Shown here one piece after another: positions 45,235 to 52,445 of a stretch of DNA of 64,000 nucleotides (the stretch's first letter is position 1; each line of letters begins with the position of its first letter). Both the position numbers and the translations under genes were made by a program. This DNA is from RYN-230 sp963760405. GTDB taxonomy: Bacteria > Actinomycetota > Actinomycetes > Streptosporangiales > Streptosporangiaceae. Under the pieces are notes generated by a model. The model was not told where the DNA came from. It searched no databases and saw only the letters and a program-made list of their open reading frames with translations. The stretch spans positions 372,001-436,000 of the forward strand of contig CAVXCV010000009.1 in assembly GCA_963760405.1 (NCBI GenBank), in the 5' to 3' direction.

Positions 45235-45413
45235 GCCCCACAGCATGCCGGATCCCTGGCCGGCCCGGGACGGCGGCTGGAGTCGGGGCCGGGAGCGGGC
45301 CGCGCTGCGCGAGGCGCCGACACGGTCCGGTCAGCGGCTGCGCCGGGAGGACGAGACATCGCCTGGACGCACCCGGGCGTCGTCAACCCGGCTCGGCCCG
45401 GCTTCCTCCCGAA

Positions 45414-46136
45414 CTAGATCCCGGCGGCCAGCCAGAGCGCGCTGACCGCCAGTGAGCCCGCGGCGACCAGCGCGAACAAAGCCACCCAGAGGCCCGCGGG
45501 CACCTGGGTGAGCCGGGCCAGCTGGTCGGCGTCGGACCCGGTAGGCCGGCCCCGGCTGCGCCGCCGGGACTGCCACAGCTCCAGCACCGGCCGGACTCCG
45601 CCGATCAGCAGGAACCAGGCCATCACGTACCCGAACGCGGCCTGCACCTGCGCTGACCCGCGCCAGATCACCAGGGCCACGGTGGCCGCGACGACCAGCA
45701 CGGCCAGGATGCCGTAGGCGTTGCGGGTCAGCAGCGCCAGCACGGCCAGCAGCAGGAAGCTGAGCAGCAGCGCGGCGACCAGGTGCCCGCTGGCCAGCAG
45801 GGCCGCGTCGCCGAGCCCGAGCAGCGGCGGGGCCAGGTAGCCCGCGGCCGCGGTGGCCACGATGCCGGGACCGTGCGACGAGCCGGCCGACACGGTCAGC
45901 CCGGCGGTGCTGCGGTGCACCCGCACCCCGTCCAGCCGCCGCCCGGTAGCCAGCGCGATCAGCGCGTGCCCCCCTTCGTGTGCCATGGTGATCGCGGTCC
46001 GGGCCACCGGCCAGATCCGCCGCGACCCCACCATGATCAGTGCGGCCAGCCCGGTGGCCAGCACCAGCAACCGCGGCGGCAGCGGCTCCGCGGAGATGGT
46101 CTCGTGCCACAGCTGGCCGAGGGACGTGGCGTGCAC
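45414..46136 (-). CDS. M50-family membrane metalloprotease
   Basis: From GTG 46136 the 240-aa protein has about five to six helices and a zinc motif HEGGH in TITMAHEGGHALIALATGRR. This fits M50B-like peptidases that cut within the membrane. The third zinc ligand is not obvious. These proteins can process anti-sigma factors, but no partner is adjacent. The frame stays open further upstream without family similarity, so this start is inferred. Confidence 0.75.
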   Translation of the reverse strand: MHATSLGQLWHETISAEPLPPRLLVLATGLAALIMVGSRRIWPVARTAITMAHEGGHALIALATGRRLDGVRVHRSTAGLTVSAGSSHGPGIVATAAAGYLAPPLLGLGDAALLASGHLVAALLLSFLLLAVLALLTRNAYGILAVLVVAATVALVIWRGSAQVQAAFGYVMAWFLLIGGVRPVLELWQSRRRSRGRPTGSDADQLARLTQVPAGLWVALFALVAAGSLAVSALWLAAGI

Positions 46137-46295
46137 AATGTCATCCTGCCAGCCCGGCTGGCCTGCCCGGTGCACCGAGCGCGCAGTCTCGACCGCATGC
46201 GCAGGTGATTCCCAGACGCCGGGAACTTCCGGGCATCCGCATCCCGCATCCGGCCTCCCGGCCCGGCCCGGCCCGCGGTTGGCATACTGCTCCGC

Positions 46296-46838
46296 ATGCG
46301 GCGCGTGTCGGTGGTCGGTAACAGCGGTTCTGGCAAGACGACACTCGCGGCCGAACTGGCCCGGCGGATGGGCGCCCCGCACCTGGAGCTGGATTCGGTC
46401 TTCCACCAGCCGGGCTGGGTGCCGTTGCCACGGGCGGAGTTCCGGGACCGGGTGAGCGGGTTCATCGCGGCGCCCGCGTGGGTGGTGGACGGGAACTACA
46501 GCGCTGTGCAGGACCTGGTCTGGGGCCGGGCGGACACGGTGGTCTGGCTGGACCTGCCGCGGTGGCGGGTCATGCGCCAGGTGGCCTGGCGCACCGCGCG
46601 CCGGCTGATCAGCCGGGCGGAGTTGTGGAACGGGAACCGGGAGCCGTGGGGCAACCTGTTCCGGATCGACCCGCAGCAGTCCATCCTCGCCTGGGCGTGG
46701 ACCAGGCATCACGTGTACCGGGACCGGTACGAGCGCGCGATGGCCGACCCGGGTCACGCTCACCTCAGGTTCATCCGGCTCACCGGGCCCGCTGACATAG
46801 CGGAGCTGCTCAGCGGCGCGGCCACCGGGCCGCCGTGA
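46296..46838 (+). CDS. P-loop AAA-type kinase-like protein (FlaR/topology-modulation group)
   Basis: The 180-aa protein begins RVSVVGNSGSGKTTLAAELA (P-loop) and has HLELDSVFHQPGW and WVVDGNYSAV, the pattern of adenylate-kinase-like proteins named FlaR or DNA topology modulation. The lid-like basic segment RRLISRAELWNGN follows. The physiological substrate is unknown. It stands alone, divergent from the M50 gene. Confidence 0.82.
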   Translation: MRRVSVVGNSGSGKTTLAAELARRMGAPHLELDSVFHQPGWVPLPRAEFRDRVSGFIAAPAWVVDGNYSAVQDLVWGRADTVVWLDLPRWRVMRQVAWRTARRLISRAELWNGNREPWGNLFRIDPQQSILAWAWTRHHVYRDRYERAMADPGHAHLRFIRLTGPADIAELLSGAATGPP

Positions 46839-46888
46839 CGGCACCGCGATGACCCGGGCCGCCGTGACCCGGGCCGTCGTGGCCAGCC

Positions 46889-47686
46889 TCAGCGCCGGGA
46901 CAGCCGGTCGATGCCGGCCACCTCCTCGGCGGTGAGCGAGAAGCCGAGCAGGTCGATGTTGGCCGCGATCCGGGCCGCCTGCGCCGACTTCGGGATGACC
47001 GGGATGGCGTGCTCGACATGCCAGCGCAGCACGACCTGCGCCGGGGTCACCCCGTGCCCGGCCGCGATCTTGACCAGCACCGGGTCGGCCAGGTTGGTGC
47101 CCTTGAGCGGGCTGTAGCCCTCCACGGTCACCTGCCGGTCCCGGCTGGCCGCCAGCAGCCGGGCGTCGTAGAGGCCGGGGCTCCACGGGATCTGGTTCAC
47201 CGCGGGCGCCTCGCCGGTGGCCTGGATCAGCGCGTCGAGCTGCGCCAGCGAGTAGTTACTGACCCCGACCGACCGGGTCAGGCCCGCGTCGCGGAGCGTC
47301 AGGAACTCCCACCACACGTGCACCAGGGTCCGGGCCGCGGGCGGCCAGTGCACCAGCCACAGGTCGACGTGGTCTGTGCCCAGGGCGCGCAGGCTGGCGG
47401 TCAGCGTCTGCCGCTCCCGGCCCGCCTTGCCCGGCGGCAGCTTGGTGGTGATGAACACCTCGCTGCGGCTCAGGCCACTGTCCCGCAACGCGTGGCCCAC
47501 CTCAGCCTCGTTCCCGTACATGGTCGCGGTGTCGATGTGCCGGTAGCCGGCGCGCAGCGCCACCAGGACCGACTCGTACCCGGCCGAGCCGCGCAGCTGC
47601 CAGGTGCCGAACCCGACCATCGGCATGCTGACGCCGCCGGGGAGGGTCACGGAAGGGATGTGTGGCGCCTTTGTCATACTCGGCAT
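46889..47686 (-). CDS. Aldo/keto reductase
   Basis: The 265-aa protein has the AKR catalytic Asp-Tyr in RHIDTATMYGNEAEVG, Lys in FITTKLPP and His in LWLVHWP. NADPH-site residues lie in VIPKSAQAARIAANI. It resembles the 2,5-diketo-gluconate reductase/AKR5-like group that reduces aldehydes and ketones with NADPH. The start near 47686 follows no strong ribosome site; the second Met is also possible. Confidence 0.92.
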   Translation of the reverse strand: MPSMTKAPHIPSVTLPGGVSMPMVGFGTWQLRGSAGYESVLVALRAGYRHIDTATMYGNEAEVGHALRDSGLSRSEVFITTKLPPGKAGRERQTLTASLRALGTDHVDLWLVHWPPAARTLVHVWWEFLTLRDAGLTRSVGVSNYSLAQLDALIQATGEAPAVNQIPWSPGLYDARLLAASRDRQVTVEGYSPLKGTNLADPVLVKIAAGHGVTPAQVVLRWHVEHAIPVIPKSAQAARIAANIDLLGFSLTAEEVAGIDRLSRR

Positions 47687-47784
47687 TCTGCCCAGGCAGG
47701 GGCAGCCCCACCCAGGTCAGCAGAGGCCCGGTGAGCGGGCCCGCCCAGCGCGCCGCCGCCGCGCCCGCCGTCTTTCCGCAACGC

Positions 47785-47804
47785 AAAAAAGGCCCGGCCC
47801 GGCC
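47785..47804 (-). terminator. GC-rich stem with U6 after the aminotransferase gene
   Basis: On the minus strand the stop codon is followed at once by GGCCGGGCCGGGCC and six T residues, a classic intrinsic terminator layout that is rare in this GC-rich window. Confidence 0.6.
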
Positions 47805-47805
47805 G

Positions 47806-48705
47806 TCACCCCACCGGCGTGCCCGCCCGTGCGGTCAGGTCCGCAAAAAGTTCGGTCAGCCGCCCCGTCACCGGTCCCGGGCCGCCGGTGCCGATCACCC
47901 GGCCATCCAGCCGGACCACCGGCGCCAGCCCGCCCATGGTGCCGGTCACGAACACCTCATCCGCCGCGTGCAACTGGGCCACGCTGAAGTCACCGACCGT
48001 CACCGGGATGCCCGCGCTGGCGGCCAGTTCCAGCACCACCGCCCGGGTGATCCCCTCCGGGCAGGCCGCGGTGCTGGGCGTGCCCAGCTGCCCGGCGCTG
48101 ACCAGGAACAGGTGGGTGGCGTTGGTCTCCGCCACAAACCCGCGGGCATCCAGCATCACCGCGTCGTCCGCGCCCGCCACGTTCGCCTCGATCTTGGCCA
48201 GAATCGAGGTCAGCAGGTTGTTGTGGTGGATCTTCGGGTCGAGCACGTCCGGCGGCGGCCGCCGCACGCTCGAGGTGATCAGCGTGATCCCGGCCTGGTC
48301 GTAGACCGGGGCCTTGTGCTCGGCCAGCACGATCAGGGTCGGTCCGGACTGGTTCAGCCGCGGGTCCATGCCGCTGGTTATCTTCACGCCGCGGGTCAGC
48401 GTCAGCCGGATGTGCACCTCGTCCGTCATCGCGTTCGCCCGCAGCGTGCGCCGGATCTGCTCGGTGATCTCCCCGGCCGAGGGCACCTCGGCAAAGCCCA
48501 GCGCCACGGCTGACCGGCGCAGCCGGGCGAGGTGCTCGGCCAGCCGGAAGATCCGTCCCTGGTAGAGCCGCAGGCCCTCCCAGACCGCGTCGCCGCCCTG
48601 CACGACCGAGTCGAACGGGCTCACCGCGGCCTGGTCCCGGTGCGACAGCGTGCCGCCCACGTTGACGATCAGGTCCCGGTTGCGCTCATCAAAGGTCTGC
48701 AGCAT
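47806..48705 (-). CDS. Class IV aminotransferase (BCAT/ADC-lyase-like)
   Basis: The 299-aa protein has the PLP fold-type IV features: SPFDSVVQGGDAVWEGLRLY, KIHHNNLLTSILAKIEAN with the PLP Lys in the conserved region, VAETNATHLFLV and ITRAVVLELA. It would transaminate a branched-chain or similar amino acid. Its ATG overlaps the stop of the sulfotransferase-like gene as TGATG, so the two products are made together. In plants these same two domains are fused in one BCAT-like protein. Confidence 0.88.
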   Translation of the reverse strand: MLQTFDERNRDLIVNVGGTLSHRDQAAVSPFDSVVQGGDAVWEGLRLYQGRIFRLAEHLARLRRSAVALGFAEVPSAGEITEQIRRTLRANAMTDEVHIRLTLTRGVKITSGMDPRLNQSGPTLIVLAEHKAPVYDQAGITLITSSVRRPPPDVLDPKIHHNNLLTSILAKIEANVAGADDAVMLDARGFVAETNATHLFLVSAGQLGTPSTAACPEGITRAVVLELAASAGIPVTVGDFSVAQLHAADEVFVTGTMGGLAPVVRLDGRVIGTGGPGPVTGRLTELFADLTARAGTPVG

Positions 48706-49433
48706 CACGTCTCCCCGGTCAGGCGGTGGGCGCGCAGCCGCTGGTAGTACGGCTGGCACTGCTCCGCCAGCGCGGCCAGCGGTGCGGGCAGGGTCCGCTC
48801 CGGCGCCCGGTAGCGGCCGAAGCCGGTGGACCGCCAGACCGATTCGTACCAGTACCGAGCCCACACCCCGTCGGTGTCCCGCGGCCCGGCCGGCCAGGAC
48901 AGCATGGCGTCAGTGAACGGCACGCCCAGCGCGGCGCACAGCGCCCGCAGCACGGCCTCCGGGCGTTCCAGCAGGTCCCGTGAGTCGATCACCGGGCCGC
49001 CGAACCGGTCGAATATCTCCGCCTGCTGCCACAGGCCGAGATCGTCCAGGGCCGGGGTGGCGCGCACCCGGGCGTACGAGGCGAGCAGCTCACGGGGGTC
49101 ACGGATGAGGAAGGCGTGCCGGAGCGGCGCCAGCGCGGCCCGGTCCACCTCCGGCAGCAGGTGGTGGGTCATCTGCTTCTGGTAATAAATGGTCCGCCCG
49201 GCGGGCAGCGGCGCCTCGGTCAGCTGGCGGACCACCGCCTGCCAGCTGGTGGGCTGGCTGGCGATGACCTGTTCCCGGCCCGGATGCGCGATCCCGGTGC
49301 GGTCCAGGTAGAACGCGTACAGCGGTTCGTCGGTGACTACGGTGTCCGGGCGGTTCTCCCAGGACCGCAAGAGCGCGGTGGATACCGTGCGCGGTCCGGA
49401 CCACATGGCGATCCGGGTCAGCTCACTGGCCAT
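48705..49433 (-). CDS. Sulfotransferase-like P-loop protein
   Basis: The 242-aa protein begins TRIAMWSGPRTVSTALLRSW, a PAPS-type P-loop, and contains FLIRDPRELLASYARV, matching the 3'-phosphate-binding motif of sulfotransferase-fold proteins. It is translationally coupled to the class IV aminotransferase gene. The joint substrate is unknown; sulfation of a hydroxylated amino acid derivative is possible but untested. The upstream gap holds a 104-bp element with inverted ends. Confidence 0.8.
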   Translation of the reverse strand: MASELTRIAMWSGPRTVSTALLRSWENRPDTVVTDEPLYAFYLDRTGIAHPGREQVIASQPTSWQAVVRQLTEAPLPAGRTIYYQKQMTHHLLPEVDRAALAPLRHAFLIRDPRELLASYARVRATPALDDLGLWQQAEIFDRFGGPVIDSRDLLERPEAVLRALCAALGVPFTDAMLSWPAGPRDTDGVWARYWYESVWRSTGFGRYRAPERTLPAPLAALAEQCQPYYQRLRAHRLTGET

Positions 49434-49450
49434 GTGTCTTATTCAAAGTC

Positions 49451-49554
49451 GCGTTATTCAACGGATCTGCCAAGATTCTCCGTCGCCGTGACCTGCACCG
49501 ACCGCTCGCGCAGGTCCTCCGGGCCTACGCTCGCTAGCCGGTTTTGAATAACGC
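49451..49554. repeat. Terminal-inverted-repeat element A upstream of the sulfotransferase gene
   Basis: GCGTTATTCAA (49451-49461) and TTGAATAACGC (49544-49554) form a perfect 11-bp inverted pair 82 bp apart. The right part also shares CGCTAGCCGGTT with element B at 50195-50297. Either a small repeated non-autonomous element or a duplicated operator pair. Confidence 0.7.
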
Positions 49555-49562
49555 TCCATGAG

Positions 49563-50174
49563 TCATCCGGTGAGCTGGGCGGCCTCGGCGCCGATCGTGG
49601 TGTCCTCGCCGTGCCCGGTGTGCACGACGGTCTCCGGCGGCAGGCCCATCAGCCTGCCCCGGATCGACTCGATGATCGTGGGCCGATCGGAGTAGGACCG
49701 GCCGGTCGCGCCCGGCCCGCCCCGGAACAGGGTGTCCCCGGAGAAGACCACCCCCAGGGCGGGCGCGTACAGGCACACGCTGCCTGGCGAGTGGCCGGGG
49801 GTGTGCAGCACCCGCAGCGGAGTAGCCGCGATCTCGATCAGCTCCTCGTCCGCCAGGTCACCGTCGGGCACCTGATCGGGGTAGATCATCCGCCAGAGCA
49901 CCTGGTCACCGGGATGGAGCAGGACCGGGGCCCCGGCGCTCGCACTGACCTGCGGCGCCGCGTTGATGTGGTCGTTGTGTCCGTGGGTGCAGACGATCGC
50001 GGACAGCCTGCGGCCGCCGACGGCGGCCAGGATCGCGTCCGGGTCGTGCGCCGCGTCCACCACGAGCACCTCGTGGTCGTCGCCGACCAGCCAGACGTTG
50101 TTATCGACCGCGAAGTCCTGCCCGTCCAGGGAGAAGGTGCCGGACGTGACGATGTGCTCGATCCGTGCGGTCAT
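49563..50174 (-). CDS. MBL-fold hydrolase of the mycothiol-formaldehyde pathway
   Basis: The 203-aa metallo-beta-lactamase-fold protein has THGHNDH, LHTPGHSPGSV, FSGDTLFRGG and HTGHGEDT metal-binding motifs. It adjoins a mycothiol-dependent formaldehyde dehydrogenase, as Rv2260 adjoins mscR in Mycobacterium. Hydrolysis of S-formylmycothiol to formate and mycothiol is therefore inferred. The gap on each side holds a related inverted-repeat element. Confidence 0.88.
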   Translation of the reverse strand: MTARIEHIVTSGTFSLDGQDFAVDNNVWLVGDDHEVLVVDAAHDPDAILAAVGGRRLSAIVCTHGHNDHINAAPQVSASAGAPVLLHPGDQVLWRMIYPDQVPDGDLADEELIEIAATPLRVLHTPGHSPGSVCLYAPALGVVFSGDTLFRGGPGATGRSYSDRPTIIESIRGRLMGLPPETVVHTGHGEDTTIGAEAAQLTG

Positions 50175-50194
50175 GCAGTATTTCCTCCACAGTC

Positions 50195-50297
50195 GCGTTA
50201 TTCACATCATCCGCCAACGCTCGCCATGGCCGAGCCCAGCACCGGCCGCTCGCCTGGGCCTGGCGGCCCGGGGTCGCTAGCCGGTTGTGAATAACCC
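50195..50297. repeat. Terminal-inverted-repeat element B upstream of the MBL gene
   Basis: AGTCGCGTTATTCAC at the left and CGCTAGCCGGTTGTGAATAACCC at the right repeat element A's ends, with one mismatch in the 11-bp inverted pair. The interior differs but has similar length. Its right end encodes the last residues and stop of the upstream dehydrogenase gene. Confidence 0.65.
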
Positions 50298-51383
50298 TCC
50301 CAGCGTCACCACGCTACGGAGCACCTCACCGCGCTCCATCTTGGCGAACGCCGCTTCCACCGCGTCCAGGGAGATCGTCTCGGACACGAACTTGTCCAGC
50401 GGCAGGCGGCCCTGCAGGTACAGGTCGATGAGCACCGGGAAATCGCGCTCCGGCAGGCAGTCGCCGTACCAGGACGACTTGAGCGCGCCGCCGCGGCCGA
50501 ACACGTCCAGCAGCGGGAGGTCGATGCGCATCTCCGGGGTCGGCACCCCGACCAGCACCACGGTGCCAGCCAGGTCGCGGGCGTAGAACGCCTGCTGGTA
50601 GGTTTCCGGTCGGCCGATCGCCTCGATCACCACGTCGGCGCCGTTGCCGCCGGTGACCGCCCTGATCGCCTCGACCGGGTCGGCCTCGCGCGAGTTGACC
50701 ACGTGGGTGGCGCCGAACTGCCGGGCCCAGTCAAGCTTGCGCGGGTCGATGTCCACCGCGATGATCGTCCGCGCCCCGTTCAGCACCGCGCCCAGGACCG
50801 CGGCGTCGCCGACGCCGCCGCAGCCGATGACGGCCACTGAGTCGCCCCGGGTCACCGGGGCGGTGTTGATGGCCGCGCCGAGCCCGGCCATCACCCCGCA
50901 GCCGAGCAGGCCGGCCACCTCGGGCCGGGCCGCCGGGTTGACCTTGGTGCACTGCCCCGCCGCGACCAGCGTCTTGTCGGCGAACGCGCCGATGCCCAGG
51001 GCGGGGGACAGCTCCGTGCCGTCTTCCAGGGTCATCTTCTGGGCCGCGTTGTGGGTGTTGAAGCAGTACCACGGCCGGCCGCGGCGGCAGGCCCGGCACT
51101 CACCGCAGACCGCGCGCCAGTTCAGGATGACGAAATCGCCGGGCGCAACCGAGGTCACGCCGTCGCCGACCGCCTCCACCACCCCGGCGGCCTCATGCCC
51201 GAGCAGGTACGGGAAATCCTCGCCAATCCCGCCTTCCCGGTAATGCAGGTCGGTATGGCACACCCCGCACGCCTGCACCCGGACCAGGGCCTCGCCGGGT
51301 CCGGGGTCGGGCACCAGGATCGTCGTGACCTCGACTGGGGCACCTTTGCCTGGGGCGACCACGCCCCGCACCTTGGTTGTCAT
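50277..51383 (-). CDS. mscR: S-(hydroxymethyl)mycothiol dehydrogenase
   Basis: The 368-aa zinc-dependent MDR protein starts MTTKVRGVVAPGKGAPVEV. CGVCHTDLHYREGGIGEDF gives the catalytic zinc Cys, GHEAAGVVEAVG the His, CGECRACRRGRPWYC the structural zinc Cys set, and GCGGVGDAAVLGA the NAD fold. This is the MscR/mycothiol-formaldehyde dehydrogenase type. It would detoxify formaldehyde released by the demethylation locus at the other end of the window, with S-formylmycothiol passed to the MBL enzyme. Confidence 0.93.
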   Translation of the reverse strand: MTTKVRGVVAPGKGAPVEVTTILVPDPGPGEALVRVQACGVCHTDLHYREGGIGEDFPYLLGHEAAGVVEAVGDGVTSVAPGDFVILNWRAVCGECRACRRGRPWYCFNTHNAAQKMTLEDGTELSPALGIGAFADKTLVAAGQCTKVNPAARPEVAGLLGCGVMAGLGAAINTAPVTRGDSVAVIGCGGVGDAAVLGAVLNGARTIIAVDIDPRKLDWARQFGATHVVNSREADPVEAIRAVTGGNGADVVIEAIGRPETYQQAFYARDLAGTVVLVGVPTPEMRIDLPLLDVFGRGGALKSSWYGDCLPERDFPVLIDLYLQGRLPLDKFVSETISLDAVEAAFAKMERGEVLRSVVTLGGLFTTG

Positions 51384-51558
51384 CCGCCCATCGTGCCAAT
51401 CGGGCCGCCGGATGGAAGCGTCGGGGGGGCCCGGATCATCCTTACGACATCCGTCAGCCGACCGATGTCTCGGCCAGCCGGGCCGGCCATCGTGTGGGTA
51501 ACGCACGACATTGCCTGCGTTCCCGGCAAATCGCCCACTGGCCCGGCTAAGGAAGCAG

Positions 51559-51975
51559 ATGACCACCAAGGCGCCGACCCGTACCCCGGTGCAGCGCCCC
51601 TACCGCATCTGCCTCCCGCCGGGCCCGGCGGCAGCACCCGAAGCCCGCCGTCACATCTGGGCGATCGTCCACGCATGGGACATCCCCATCGACGCCTACG
51701 CCGCGGCCCTGCTCACCAGCGAACTGGTCGCCAACGCCACCAAGCACGACACGGACGAGCACAAGGCGGTTCAGTTGATGATCAGCTGGGTTGATGACCA
51801 GTTGCGGGTGGAAGTGCAGGACAAGCCCCGATCCGGGCCGGGCGGCGCAGATGCGCCAGCCACCACGTCGTCCGATCTGGCGGCCGGTCGCGGCCTGATC
51901 CTGGTCCGCAACGCCCGGCGTCGTTACCTGCGCTTCCTGGACTCGGCCGATGAGGATCGGCAAGGAAACAGATGA
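51559..51975 (+). CDS. RsbW-like HATPase protein, copy 1 (C-terminus altered)
   Basis: The 138-aa protein has the actinobacterial HATPase_c regulator layout: RHIWAIVHAWDI, then LLTSELVANATKH (N box) and RVEVQDKP (G1), then GRGLILV. Unlike its neighbour it ends in RRRYLRFLDSADEDRQGNR instead of the TDWGV...GKAVYFTL strand, so the ATP-lid end is lost or replaced. Its stop overlaps the start of copy 2 (ATGA). It arose by tandem duplication with copy 2; both leaders share VQRPYRI. Confidence 0.8.
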   Translation: MTTKAPTRTPVQRPYRICLPPGPAAAPEARRHIWAIVHAWDIPIDAYAAALLTSELVANATKHDTDEHKAVQLMISWVDDQLRVEVQDKPRSGPGGADAPATTSSDLAAGRGLILVRNARRRYLRFLDSADEDRQGNR

Positions 51976-52382
51976 CCATGATGGCGCCCGTCCGTGCGAT
52001 GGTGCAGCGCCCGTATCGAATCTCCCTTACTCCCGGCCCCGCCGCGGCAGCACAGGCCCGTAGGCATGTCTGTGCGATCATCCAGGCGTGGGATGTCCCG
52101 GTCGACGCCTACGACGCGGCCCTGCTCACCAGCGAACTGGTCACCAACGCCATCAGTCACGACTCAGCCGGGCCAGAAGCGGTCCAGCTGCTGGTCAGCT
52201 GGGCGGGCGACCGGTTGCGGGTGGAGGTGCACGACTCGTCCCGGGCCGAGCCGGTCCCGGTGAACGCGGCACCCGACGCGGAAGCGGGTCGCGGCCTGAT
52301 GCTGGTGGCCAGCCTGGCCACCGACTGGGGTGTCCGGCCGACCCTGACCGGCAAAGCCGTCTACTTCACGCTCGCGCCGTAG
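51972..52382 (+). CDS. RsbW-like HATPase protein, copy 2
   Basis: The 136-aa protein has ALLTSELVTNAISHD (N box), RVEVHDSS (G1) and GRGLMLVASLATDWGVRP with a complete C-terminal strand ending VYFTLAP. Such stand-alone HATPase proteins in actinobacteria act as serine/threonine kinases or switch proteins for anti-sigma-type control. No sigma factor or antagonist is adjacent, but the LuxR gene lies convergent 63 bp away. Confidence 0.87.
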   Translation: MTMMAPVRAMVQRPYRISLTPGPAAAAQARRHVCAIIQAWDVPVDAYDAALLTSELVTNAISHDSAGPEAVQLLVSWAGDRLRVEVHDSSRAEPVPVNAAPDAEAGRGLMLVASLATDWGVRPTLTGKAVYFTLAP

Positions 52383-52445
52383 CTGGGGCGGTCCGGCCGC
52401 GAGCGGTAGCTGCCTGGATCGCCGGCCCCCCAGGGGCCGGCGATC

